64,000 nt of DNA, from NCBI GenBank assembly GCA_031835245.1, contig JAVKOQ010000159.1, forward strand, positions 52,501-116,500. The letters run 5' to 3'. The position numbers and the translations under genes were made by a program. Positions 1 to 9,458 of the stretch are shown here, piece by piece; positions within the stretch are counted from its first letter, which is position 1, and every line of letters begins with the position of its first letter. Source of the stretch: Balamuthia mandrillaris (Eukaryota > Discosea > Longamoebia > Balamuthiidae). The notes under the pieces are model-generated. The model did not search any database and had not been told where the DNA came from. It was given only the letters and a program-made list of their open reading frames with translations.

Positions 1-63
1 AAAGAACAGCGTTCCTTTTCACGTGTTTCCCCTCGCTCTCATGTCTTCTAACTATCTCCTCCT

Positions 64-549
64 TTAGGCAAGCTCCAGGATGACTCCCTCGTCCGAGATC
101 TCCACCAACGGGGCGTGCTGCCTGATCATGTTCACCAGCTGGTCAAAGAGCGTGTCGCCCTTCCCGTTCTTGGCGGCCTGCAGCCGACCCTGCCACAGCT
201 CCCTGTTGGAGGGGTGCATCTCGGCCAGGCGCCCCTCCAGCCAACGCACCGTGGCGGCATAGCCCAGCTGCTTCTGGGAGCGCTTGGAGTTGAGCCAGCG
301 CAGCCGCCAGACGCCCTGCCGAGGGATGGCGCTGTTGTAGTGGTACTGGTAGACGTTGTTGTTGGAGTTGGTGGTGTTGCTGTGGGTGTTGGCGAAGCGG
401 CGACCCCCGAGGAGCTTGTCAAAGGCCTCGAGGGTGCGGGGCCAGGGCTTGTTGTTGGAGGAGAGGAGCTTGTCGGTGACCTCGTCGAAGAAGCTGTCCA
501 GGTCGTTGATGCGGTCGCCGTCCAGCTCTATGGTAGGAAGAAGGTCCAT
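64..549 (-). CDS. Barstar-like (ribonuclease inhibitor family) protein
   Basis: A single 161-residue uninterrupted reading frame. The N-terminal third (IELDGDRINDLDSFFDEVTDKL, then PWPRTLEAFDKLLGG) has the barstar arrangement: a beta strand, a helix and the 'LDAxxDxLxGG' segment. The rest (RWLNSKRSQKQLGYAATVRWLEGRL, HPSNRELW, KGDTLFDQLVNMI) matches, as I remember it, the longer barstar-family proteins of bacteria, which end in an acidic VELELE-like strand (here GVILELA). Barstar binds and inhibits barnase-type ribonucleases. A low-complexity Asn/Thr/Ser insert (residues about 52-66) lies between the two halves. The gene has no intron although nearly every neighbour does, and the family is mainly bacterial, so acquisition from a bacterium is a reasonable inference. 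I see no barnase-like partner nearby. The inhibitor function is inferred from family only. Confidence 0.65.
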   Translation of the reverse strand: MDLLPTIELDGDRINDLDSFFDEVTDKLLSSNNKPWPRTLEAFDKLLGGRRFANTHSNTTNSNNNVYQYHYNSAIPRQGVWRLRWLNSKRSQKQLGYAATVRWLEGRLAEMHPSNRELWQGRLQAAKNGKGDTLFDQLVNMIRQHAPLVEISDEGVILELA

Positions 550-1054
550 GTGTGTGTGTATGTGCGTGCGCGCTGTGGTGCTTCCGCTGTGTTGTCGCTA
601 ATGGTACAAGGAAAAAAAAATGGAGAAGAAGAAGAAGACAAAATTGAGAGGGTTGGTTGTTTTGACTTTCGTTGCTGTTCGATTCCGGTGTATGTTTTCA
701 AACACGTGTTGAGAGGCGGCACAGGAAAAGGCTAAAACAAAGTCAGCCGATTTCTTTGGGCGGCCATCCCGGCCGTCGGCAACGAGATTGAGCGGAGGGC
801 GAACCCCGTCGCCTGTTGACAGCGATCGGCAGATCGGCGGGTAACTTGTAGCAGTACAATGACCAATGGAAAATGGAACATTGTCTCGATTAATCAGAGA
901 AACGAAATTAAAATCTGGTTTTTGTGCAAATTTGAGATTTTTTGTGAAGATCTCGATAATTATTCGTGTAATTAATAAATTAATTACACGAATACATTCC
1001 AATCATTCTTGTGCGGATGCTTCGCATTCCGGGCATACCTCGCGGAAAAGCAAG
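550..1054. other. Intergenic region between Dabb gene and barstar-like gene
   Basis: About 500 bases without a convincing protein gene. It should contain the 3' end of the Dabb transcript and the promoter of the barstar-like gene, both on the minus strand. Two things stand out: a GC-rich patch at about 735-860 in otherwise AT-rich sequence, with the repeated word GATCGGC and short self-complementary segments, and a perfect AT-rich palindrome at 961-994. I recognise no known RNA in the GC-rich patch. Confidence 0.5.
961..994. repeat. Perfect 16-bp inverted repeat with 2-base spacer
   Basis: Arms 961-976 and 979-994 are exact reverse complements (left arm TATTCGTGTAATTAAT) around AA. It starts about 60 bases beyond the stop codon of the Dabb gene and lies about 410 bases upstream of the barstar-like start. 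It could be a transcription-factor site, a 3' end hairpin or a cruciform-forming element; the sequence alone does not decide. Confidence 0.8.
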
Positions 1055-1439
1055 TCAAAAAAGAAAGTCGACACAGGTGATGTCCTCCACGTTGGGCTTC
1101 ACGAACTGGCTGACGAAGGCTTGGTGGATCTCGCAGGGGCCGTAGTTTTGCAGGGTCTCTTCAGAGTCCATGGTCACGCGCAGGCCTATGTGGTGGCCTT
1201 TGGCTCGGCCTGGCGAGATGTTCTCTCCTGTTGTGTGTAAACATTAAAAAAAACCCTAAGACTTTAAACAAAAAAAAAAACCACTGAGAAAAGAAGATTA
1301 AGCTGATGACAAAACCTATGGTGAGCTCCAAAACGCCTGGGATGTTTTTAAGGGAAGCAGCGCCAGCGATGATGGCGCTCACCGTCTCCTTGGAAGTGCC
1401 TTCCTTCAGCTTCAACAACACCAAGTGGTCCAAGGGCAT
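1055..1439 (-). CDS. Stress-responsive A/B-barrel (Dabb) domain protein
   Basis: Two exons, 1316-1439 and 1055-1227, spliced at ATAG|GTTTTG..ACAG|GAGA, give a 98-residue protein. It starts MPLDHLVLLKLKEG, the usual Dabb first strand, and continues through GENISPGRAKGHHIGLRV (the glycine/His 'ENxSpEG..kGfthG' element) to EIHQAFVSQFVKP and VEDITCVDF, the characteristic C-terminal helix and last strand. Length and order fit a single, complete ferredoxin-like Dabb domain, which normally dimerises. Family members include stress-induced proteins and small cyclases or decarboxylases of unknown substrate. Nothing here fixes the substrate. The splice keeps frame exactly (297 nt), which supports the model. 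Confidence 0.85.
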
Positions 1440-1540
1440 TCTCTTTTTTGGATTTTTCTTTGGAATAATTTTTTAAATTATAAAGTCTGCACAAAACCAG
1501 CCAAGCTGCAATATGTTTAAGGCAGATACCCAAGAGGCTC

Positions 1541-1563
1541 TCTCTCTCTCTCTCTCTCTCTCT
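1541..1563. repeat. (CT)n microsatellite
   Basis: A pure CT run in the short spacer between the glycosyltransferase and Dabb genes, on the transcribed strand as GA, about 100 bases upstream of the Dabb start codon. Confidence 0.9.
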
Positions 1564-1641
1564 TTTGTTTGTTCTCACTGCTATATAACCACCTTTGTAC
1601 AGAAACAACAAAAAATAATATAACTAGTCTTTCCCTGGAGC

Positions 1642-3063
1642 TTACTCACTTTTGGGGATGATGGGTTGCTGTGGGGGACGACAATACTGGGCAGAGGAGT
1701 CCAAGAACCACAGCTGAGACTCCTTGAACATCTTGAGCTTCTGGCCGTGGGGCATGGAATTCAGGTGAACCACTGCGGGTGGAGGAAGCTTGAGCTTGGT
1801 GTACGACTTGAGCAGATCAGGGAAGACGGTTCCACTGGGGAAGAAGGGGCTGGGTAGGCGTCTCCATTTCAAAGGAGGGCTGGTTCTCCGACGGGCCATG
1901 GCAACGTAACGGTTGATGACCTCCGCGTTTTCCTTGTTCTTGGCAGCATCCTCCAGTTGGAGTTCACCGGTAAGGAGGAGTTGGAAGGCCTCCTGGTCTC
2001 CAATGTGAGCTTCCTTTATAACTTTGACAACCTCCTGTTTGTTTCAACTTATAAGAACAAGGGGATAATACAAAAACGCAGACAAAGTGGAAGAAACAGC
2101 AAAACAAACCCGAAAGAAAGCCACAGAAGCGTCACTATACCGCCCATAAAAGAACCCAGCACAGGCCCACCGTGTGGACCTGTCTGCTTCGTGTAACCGT
2201 GCTCCCTCATTCATATAGCCTGGTCGCCGGTCCGCTTGTATCAGCATATCCCAGTTCCTCATATCTCTCTCTCTTCCTTCGGCGTCAGAGAGAATAACGT
2301 GCTTCTTCGAGTTCCTGTGCTTCCATCCAACAATCACCTTGTCCAACCAGTCCAGCTCAGGGGTGGTTTCGTCTGGGTCCTCTCTGAACTGCAAGGCTTC
2401 TGTGAAGGCGGATCGGTAGTCCTGAAGCATCAGCACATCGGCATCCATGAGGACAATATTCAGCCCTGCGGAGACCACCTCCTCCACCAGCTCTGCCTTT
2501 TGCAGAAGGATGCGAAGGTAGGGAGATTCCCATTTGCTGGCAAATCCGTACAGCCCCGTAATGTTCACGTCTCCCTGCACGCATGGAGGAGGAGTGACAG
2601 ACGCGAGGTGAGCCCATTTAGCGATGGTTTCGGCGTAGGCGACACAGGTCTGGTCGTCCAAAGCAAACAGGACGGCGCGGTGAAGGAGGTCGAGGGAGGA
2701 GAGAGCGCAAAAGTTGTTCATAGCCATGGACAAGAACTCGTTGTTGGTGTATACTACGATGAGGTCACGGGAATAAGGGTCTGCTCTTTCCAGGTAGACA
2801 CGCTTCCGTTCCTCCTTGGTTCTCGCCGTTGTTTGAGGGGCAGGCTCCATGGCGGCCCACTGTCGGGAGGACACGCGCTCCCGGCTTCTTTCATGGAGAG
2901 AGGGCTGCGGTGGGCGGGATGCCTGGCAATTTTCTCCCGCAGTGGCGGCTGGCTCTATTCCTCTCGGTCTGTCCGGTGAGAGCAGAGAGACGTAGCATAG
3001 CAAGAAGGCCATAGAGATCAGCACCAAAAACGCCAGTGTCCGCCAAGTACCTTCCGCCGCCAT
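1642..3063 (-). CDS. Type II membrane glycosyltransferase with DxD motif (nucleotide-diphospho-sugar transferase type)
   Basis: Two exons, 2110-3063 and 1642-2034 (CGG|GTTTGT..ACAG|GAGG), give 448 residues. Residues about 8-26 (TLAFLVLISMAFLLCYVSL) form a membrane anchor close to the N-terminus, giving a Golgi-type luminal enzyme. The luminal part has DLIVVYTNNEFLSMAMNNFCAL, ALDDQTCVAYAE and then NIVLMDADVLML, the DxD motif that coordinates metal and nucleotide sugar, in the order seen in nucleotide-diphospho-sugar transferases (Pfam PF03407-like, plant RXYLT relatives). I chose the Met at 3063 because the anchor follows at once; an in-frame Met at 3165 would add 34 low-complexity residues. 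The stop lies within a sequence reading AAAAGTGAGTAAG, a good donor, so a further 3' exon cannot be excluded. Sugar and acceptor are unknown. Confidence 0.7.
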
Positions 3064-3387
3064 CCCTCCCGTCGTTTGTTTGCTTGTTTCTTTTTTTTTC
3101 CCCTTGTATATGTGGTTTGTTTGTTGTTTGGTCTTTTTTGTTTCTGTCTTTGGCTCTAGATACATTTATATAGAGCACATGCACATCTTTTCCTTTTTGT
3201 CTGGTTGGGTACGCGAATGGACATGTTTTTCCAAAAAGAGAGAGAAATTGATACGAAATCTCACCCCAAAAAAGATCTTGTGTCGACACGATGAATTAAT
3301 TAAATTTGTCTACAAATATTTTGTGTCGACATAATAAATTATAGTCGATAATTGTCGACAAAAAGAGCAAACCAAACAATTTTTCAT
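3064..3387. promoter_or_regulatory. Intergenic promoter region with GTCGAC cluster
   Basis: The spacer upstream of the glycosyltransferase (minus strand) and downstream of the TMEM229-like gene. It contains GTCGAC at 3282-3287, 3325-3330 and 3354-3359, plus near-copies GTCTAC (3308) and GTCGAT (3344), in an AT-rich setting. GTCGAC recurs in other promoters in this window (26051-26195, 9113, 51219), so it may be a factor-binding site. Function is inferred from position and recurrence only. Confidence 0.45.
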
Positions 3388-4398
3388 CTACCAGAGAGCA
3401 ATCCAAGGCAGCAAAGGATCGGCGCAAAGGAAGGACACCGCGAACATGCTCACCGGTTCGTAGAAGAAGAACATCATGAGCTCGTGACCCAGGCCCAGCA
3501 GCAACCAAAAGGGTGCATAGGCCAACGTTATGTTGCCATCAAAGAACGCCCATCGCCCTGTATAATGCCATGCTCTTCTCTTCCAAACACTGTTTATGCA
3601 CCAGACAAAAATAAGAGACAGCTATTGTTAAAAAAAACCATAACAATAAGGAAAGAAAGACAAACCGAGAAAGAAAATAGCCGCCGAGGATCTCGGCCAA
3701 CCAAACGTTGAACGGGAACAACAAGAGACGAACCACAACGCTGGAGAACATCGCTCGGTAGAGGTGAGTGCCAATTGGATTCCAGAACACATTCATCCAA
3801 AATTGTTCCCATGTGGTATCGCCTTCGTTGCAAAACGTGTTCAGAAAAGGTTTACTTGTGAGAGAAGAGAGAAGAGAGAAGAGAGAAGAGAGAAGAGAGA
3901 AGAGAGAAGAGAGAAGAGAGAAGAGAGAAGAGAGAAGAGAGAAGAGAGAAGAGAGAAGAGAGAAGAGAGAAGAGAGAGAGAGAGAGAGAGCAGAGAAGGA
4001 GAAAGAAGAGAGAGCGAGAGAAAAGAGAAGTGAAGAGAAGCACCTTTCTCTGTGATATGACGCAATGACAATCGACTGCTGCTCCGTCTCAACTTTGCAC
4101 GTGGCCTCTCTCCTGTTTCTCCCGTTTCCTCCTCTTTCTCTTTCTCTTCTTCTTCCTTCTTCTTCATCAACGCTCTCTTTTCTTCCTCAGACATGGTGGT
4201 CAATGCCCGAAACGTGTATTCAATGCCAGCAAACAAGAAAGCCATCAGGAAGTACTCCACCTTCTGCACGGTCGAGGTGAACAGCAGCCAGCCCAAAACG
4301 ATTCCGCCAACGCTGGCCCATCGCAGCAGCTTGCTGTGGATTGTTTCTTGTGCTCCTTTGGCTGTGCCCTCCTGGTTCAGCGTCATGCTCTTTGCCAT
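3388..4398 (-). CDS. TMEM229/CmpB-like multi-pass membrane protein
   Basis: Three exons fit exactly in frame: 4044-4398, 3666-3822 and 3388-3589 (714 nt, 237 residues). Hydrophobic segments are WASVGGIVLGWLLFTSTV, VEYFLMAFLFAGIEYTFRAL, SSVVVRLLLFPFNVWLAEILGGYFL and ITLAYAPFWLLLGLGHELMMFFF. The block WLAEILGGYFL..AWHYTG..FFDGNITLAYAPFW resembles the 'EfxtGyil..pWdY..fdGxixLxyAxxW' core of TMEM229 and of bacterial CmpB-type membrane proteins (PF06541). That is a recollection, not a search result. A Lys/Glu-rich loop (about residues 70-90) follows the second segment. The intron between exons 1 and 2 is filled with a 7-bp tandem repeat. No enzymatic residues are evident. Confidence 0.5.
3848..4030. 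repeat. 7-bp tandem repeat (AGAGAAG)n within an intron
   Basis: About 17 nearly perfect copies of AGAGAAG followed by plain GA repeats, inside the first intron of the TMEM229-like gene. On the sense strand this is a pyrimidine tract running almost to the acceptor. Confidence 0.9.
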
Positions 4399-4812
4399 AT
4401 GCTTGGAGTGAGGGGGAGTTGTTGCGGATGAGCGTGATTGCTGCGTGTGCGTGTGGTGGAGCGTTTCTTCTGCCGTTACACGAGAAGAAGAAGGAGGAGA
4501 GGGGAAAGTGGAGTTGTTCTGTATTCCCATTTTGTTTTCTGGGTTTTTTCTTGTGAGACAAGATGGGAAGGAAAAGAGTTGAGTTAGTTCTAAAAGCAGA
4601 TTTTTTTCTATTTCAAAGCAAACCGCGTTGCCTGGTCTTTTAGCTAGCTTAAACCAACTCCGAGGTGAGAGGTCATGGAAGGTGAACGGTGAACGACAGG
4701 AAAGCAGTTGCTTTTCAGTTTTCGTTCATCTCTCCGCACTTCTTCTCTTTTTCTTTCTCCCTTTCCCTCCGTTCATTTTTTTCCTTTGGGATGGATTTAA
4801 TTTAATTATCGG

Positions 4813-4838
4813 GACGACATGGAAAATTTCATGTCGTC
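4813..4838. promoter_or_regulatory. Palindrome GACGACATG..CATGTCGTC
   Basis: Arms GACGACATG (4813-4821) and CATGTCGTC (4830-4838) are exact reverse complements around an AT-rich centre. The half-site recurs in promoters at 9161 and 9206 (as CATGACGAC), 12745 and 18743. It lies about 415 bases upstream of the TMEM229-like start codon and next to a GTCGAC. A dimeric DNA-binding protein site is a plausible reading. Confidence 0.5.
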
Positions 4839-4857
4839 TCGAAAGAATATAGTCGAC

Positions 4858-5110
4858 AAGAAAAGACGAAGAAGAACAAGAACAAGAAGAACAAGAAGAA
4901 CAAAGAAGAAGAACAGCAGAAGATACAAACGAAGAAGAAGAAGAAGAAGAAGAAGAAGAAGAAGAAGAAGAATAAGAGCAAGAAGAAGAAGAACAAGAAC
5001 AAGAACAAGAACAAGAACAAGAAGAAGGAGCAAGAGAAAAGAAGAACATCAACAAGAAGAATGAAGATAAGAAGTAGGAAAGAAAGAAACGGAGGAGAAA
5101 GAAGAAGAAC
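4858..5110. repeat. AAG / CAAGAA microsatellite
   Basis: A purine-rich tract of AAG triplets interrupted by CAAGAA units. The same composite repeat recurs in introns across the window. Confidence 0.9.
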
Positions 5111-5156
5111 CAAGCAAAAAAGAAAAAAAGGAGTGCGTGTAAGTTATGTTTTACTC

Positions 5157-8100
5157 CTATGATAGCTTTTCTAGCTCTGCCCGAAGATCTGACAAAGGTG
5201 TTCTCAAAGGATGATATTGATGGCTTTCCGTAGCGAGTCCTTCCTTCAACCATTCCTTTTTGATGTTGTTTTTGTTAGAATAGAGTAAAAGAAAGAGAGC
5301 TGAAATACAAACTTCGCATTGGGCAAGGATAAAGTCCCGCCGATGGGTAAAGTGCTGTCGGATAACATCTGCAAACACCGATGATTTGTTTCGAAGCTGC
5401 CCCGTCATTGCCCATTGCACTGTTATGAATAATAAAGAGAGAGAAGAAAAGGTCAAAAAAAAGAAGCAAATAGAAGAGAAGAAGAAAGAGACAAAAAAAG
5501 CTTACTGGTAGCAACACGAATGCCCTCCGTGTAATATTTACTCTGAGAATCTCCCCAAGGGGTGCCCCTGCTGCTCTCATAGCCCGGTTCGTTGAAGTAG
5601 GGCTCCGGCACGAAGATCAGTGCCTGGATGGAGACCAACACCTGCAGCAGGGTGCTCGTCCGGTTGTCCCAATTCTCACCTTCGCCGCCTCCCCACGTGC
5701 CCAATAGAGACAAACAGACTTTGCCGCAATTGTATCTGTTTGAACAAAGAACAGGCATAAGCGGTTTGAAAGGGTGCATAAGCAGAAAAGAAGAAAAGAA
5801 AACAAAGAAGAAAGGAAGAAGAAACGTACAAGTTAGGATTAAATCGAACGCTGCCGTTGCCGGTGGTGCACAGGTTCACCAAAGGAGGTTGGTTGGGATA
5901 GGTGGAAGGAAAGTAAATATCAAACTCGAAACAACCGCCCGAATACGCTGTTTGTTGTAAGGCGAGAGAAGATCAGTTTGCGTCAACGTGAAGAATGAAA
6001 GAACGTTGTGTGAATTCACTTACGTGTGCCTTCCGGCCCTGTGATAAGAGCTTTCATTACGTCCAATCGTGAACTGTCTGTACAAATAAATACTGATGAT
6101 CCCTCACTGAGAGGAAGAGACTTGCGAAGACTCGCTGTAATTCAAAACAACAGAGTTAATAAACCAGAACGGAAAATAAGCCAAAAGGAGAGAACGGAAG
6201 AAACAACAAACCCATTTCCAGGACTAACCGCATCATCTTGGTTGGTGCTGGCACTCGCTCCGACACAATGTTTTGTTGGTAATGATGATTCTTAAGCCCT
6301 ACCAAATCTTTGCTTTGCATCTGGTGCTTCTTCAATGCTTTGTTGTACAATGGCTCTTCTTCGGCACCATCCTCTTGTTTCTCTTTTGCTTTCTCTTCTT
6401 CCTCTTCCTCCTCATCTTCGTCGGATAGTTCGGAAGAGTCACTGAGAGTCTCCCAACTTTCCTCTTCTTCCTCTTCCTCTTCTTTCTCGTCTATCTCTTC
6501 GGAAATATGTTCATCGTCGACGATAGGTGTATCCTTGTGCGCCTCTTCGGAATAGACCTTCTCCTTTCCTTTACTTTGCTTTTCCATGCTTGCAACAACT
6601 TCGGAAGAAGCTGAACTCTTTGTCATTTGTTCCCTCGACTCCTCCACTTTATCACCGTTCTTGTTTTTTGTGTCCTTTTCTTTCACATCCTTCACTCCAA
6701 CTTTCTGCCGTTCTTCTTGGGCTTTCGTTTCATCTTCTGCTTTATCTTCTTCTTCTTCTTCATCTTCTGTCCACCAAAAATCGCTGTCACTAGAGTACCA
6801 AACTGCACCCGTAATGGAGCTTTGAATCTTTGCCAGTAGATATGCCGCTGATTTGAAACGTACATCTTCTTCGCTCAGGTTGGGTGGAAGAGAAGACATG
6901 GTTGAGCTCTTCTTCTCCTTCATTTTCTTCGCCGACTGTTTTGGTTGCTTCCCGTCTTTTGTTTTGTTCGTCTCGTCGCTATGCTTCTTTTTCAGTGTAG
7001 TGCTGATTGCTTCCAAGCTTTGATGGATCCTGTCCACAACACTTTTTTCATTCTTTATCACCTGTTCTTTGTTTGCTGCCTCGTTTTCAACCGTTTTCGT
7101 TTTCTCTTCTTTCTCTACGTTCTCGTCTGCATCTTCATCATCATCATCATCATCATCATCATCGTTGATACCTTCTTCTTCGTCACTATTTATGTCTTCT
7201 TGTGTTGACTGGTTAGCCTTTTGCTTCCGCCGTTCTTTCTTTGGCGTCTGTTTTTCTGACCACTTATCGTGATGCATTTGCAAAAACTGCGCTGTTTGTT
7301 TGACAGTTGCTGCTAACTTGTTAGCCTGCTTCATCTCGTCTCCGACACTCTCAGACTTTAGTGTTGACACTCTGCATTTCAAGTTAAAAAAGAAATAGCA
7401 TTAGAGAAGAACATCACAAGAGGAAAGAAGAAGAAGACATCAACATGAAGAAGCATAATAGAATCAAACCTTGATAGATATTCATCCGCATTGGCGGCCA
7501 TGTCCAAAAAAAGTTTATACAAAAGGCCACCGTTAAATGAGAACAGAAGTGGACGAAGATGCTTCACTTTGCCGATAGACACCAACAACAGCAACAAGTT
7601 GTGATAGATGATGGAGTTGTTGAAGATATCCAACAATGAATCGTTGGCGAGATAATTCTCTAGCACAAATGGGATACAAGAGTTCAGAATCTGTTGTTTC
7701 ATTTCTTTAAGGCTTTCCTCGTAGATGGTGTCCACGACGGGACCCTCCAAAAATCGAACAACTATGCAAAGAGACTCTGCTATCAGATCCTATTTTTTTT
7801 TATGAACATCAGCTAAAAGTATTGCAGACAACTAGACAGAACATGATTGAACTAAAACTAAGAGAGTTAAGAGAGAGAGACTACAGATGAGAGAGAGAGA
7901 GAGCGCGCGTGAAGTAGAGAAGAACAACAGAGTGAAATTTGACCTTTCGAATTTCAAGAAGATGAGGGTGGATGGTAGGAGTGTTAAAGCCCGTGTCATA
8001 ACCATATCCTGTACCCTACAATTAAATAAATTCACCACAAAACGTTAAACTATAATGCAGAGAGAGAGAGAGAGAGAGAGAAAGAATAAAAAGATGTCGG

Positions 8101-9011
8101 ATAGGCTGTTAATTTTACCTTTTCCCAGTAATAAACTTTGGAAGGTTGAGCAACGCTACTCGCCCTATCGTCTCTAGTTTGTGTCGTTGTGTTGTTCCCG
8201 GTCGTCGTGGTGCCGTTGGAGTCATCAGTAATGCACAAGTCCGCTAAGCATTCTAACGCCCGATCCAACAGTCGTCCCTGTTGACAAAACAGGAAGGAGA
8301 AGGAGAAGGAGAAGGAGAAGGAGAAGGACAAGGAGAAGGAGAAGGACAAGGAGAAGGAGAAGCACAAGGAGCACAAGGAGAAGGAGGAGAAAAAAAAAGA
8401 GTTTAATAAAAAGGAATTTCGAAAGAAAGAACGGGAAAGTGAAAGCAGAACAAAGCAAACAAATAGGAAAGAAACAAAAAAAAACGTTTGACATGAACGA
8501 CACGACACGTTAACAAATGAAAAAAAACAAAGATGGAAAAATAAAACAGAAAGAAAGAGAGAGAAAAAATGTAGCAGTCGATGCTTTGCAAATCCGATGA
8601 AGAAAAAAAAAAAAAGGGGGGGTGGGGTACCCTTCCGAGCAGTTGATCCAACGAATACTTGTTCTTGTCCAGGACCTCGCGGACTCTTTTCTGTTCCTTT
8701 CTGATGGCGTTCAGCTCCTCCCAGAGCAGGCGGCTTTCTTCCGACTCCCCCTTGGGCAGCTTCCACGTGGAGCCACCGCCCCCTCCCCACGCAAGGAACC
8801 CAGAAGAGGCCCAGGTGTGGTGTTGCTGCTGTGGGGCCCCTCCGCCGCCGCCATGAAGGTTGTTCGCCAGGAAAGTCTCCATGTCCATGGAGGGAGGTGT
8901 ATTTTGCCAAGCTGCATCGGTCCCCGCTGCCGCTGCCTTGTTGGAAGCAGCCTGCTGTTGTTTATGCTTGTTGCTGGAGCCACAAGGAGGTTTCCCTAAG
9001 GTGCACCCCAT
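5157..9011 (-). CDS. BIRC6 (BRUCE/Apollon)-type ubiquitin-conjugating enzyme, short form with N-terminal lipidation motif
   Basis: About ten exons. Exon 1 (8631-9011) begins MGCTLGK, with Gly2 and Cys3 as in N-myristoylated/palmitoylated proteins, then a coiled segment. Next come [10 protein letters not shown] and [19 protein letters not shown], which correspond to the region just before the UBC domain of BIRC6. A long acidic, Lys-rich linker (7372-6230) follows, then [45 protein letters not shown]. The UBC core [18 protein letters not shown] contains the catalytic Cys, followed by [27 protein letters not shown] and the extended C-terminal helices ending QCEEWLKEG. Human BIRC6 is about 4,800 residues with BIR and other domains; this protein is under 1,000 and has no BIR. 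It should transfer ubiquitin; membrane anchoring is inferred from MGC. Frames join cleanly at the exon boundaries I checked. Confidence 0.9.
8288..8390. repeat. (AAGGAG)n repeat in an intron
   Basis: A 6-bp repeat, AAGGAG with AAGGAC variants, inside the first intron of the BIRC6-type gene; pyrimidine-rich on the sense strand. Confidence 0.85.
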
Positions 9012-9458
9012 CTTCGTCCTTCGTTTTTTTTTTCTGTTCTTTTTTTTTTTTGAATGGAATTATTTTTTTTTGTTAAATTTAAATTGAAGTTTCCTTTTTT
9101 AGGGGAGTTACTGTCGACAGATAAGAGAACAGCAGAAAATGGACACGAGACATGACACTTCATGACGACATTGTAACTTTTTGTCTGCGCATATGATGCT
9201 ATTTTCATGACGACGCGAAGAGGTTTTGCCTGTGGCGAGTCCATGGAGCCACTTGAAAAGGAGCACTTGCACTTGTTTCGCATGCATGTCGGCCTGTGAG
9301 CAGATAGCTCCGCGTTTAGAAAAACTAACAAACGGAGGAGAGGTGGCCACATTGCAGGGAGGTATTCCTCCTGTGAATGCCTCGTCCTTTGAAGAACAGA
9401 GACCCGTACAAGAGGGGAAAGCCACCCATGAATACGACTAGTCTTCTCGGCCAATGCG
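9012..9458. promoter_or_regulatory. Promoter region of the BIRC6-type gene
   Basis: The spacer between the Spg1-like stop and the BIRC6-type start (both minus). Within 205 bases upstream of the start are GTCGAC (9113-9118) and two CATGACGAC words (9161-9169, 9206-9214), both motif families that recur in other promoters here. No gene is seen in the rest. Confidence 0.45.

Larger units (their letters stand above)
4399..5156. other. Intergenic region with palindromic promoter motif and AAG repeat
   Basis: The spacer between the end of the BIRC6-type gene and the start of the TMEM229-like gene (both minus). It holds a 26-bp palindrome (4813-4838), a GTCGAC at 4851-4856 and an AAG/CAAGAA microsatellite. 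Reading frames across it encode only low-complexity peptides, so I see no gene. Confidence 0.5.

Noticed and set aside
3166-3290. Upstream methionines extending the DxD glycosyltransferase
   Set aside because: The extension is Lys/Thr/Gln-rich and would bury the membrane anchor; the Met at 3063 puts the anchor at the N-terminus.
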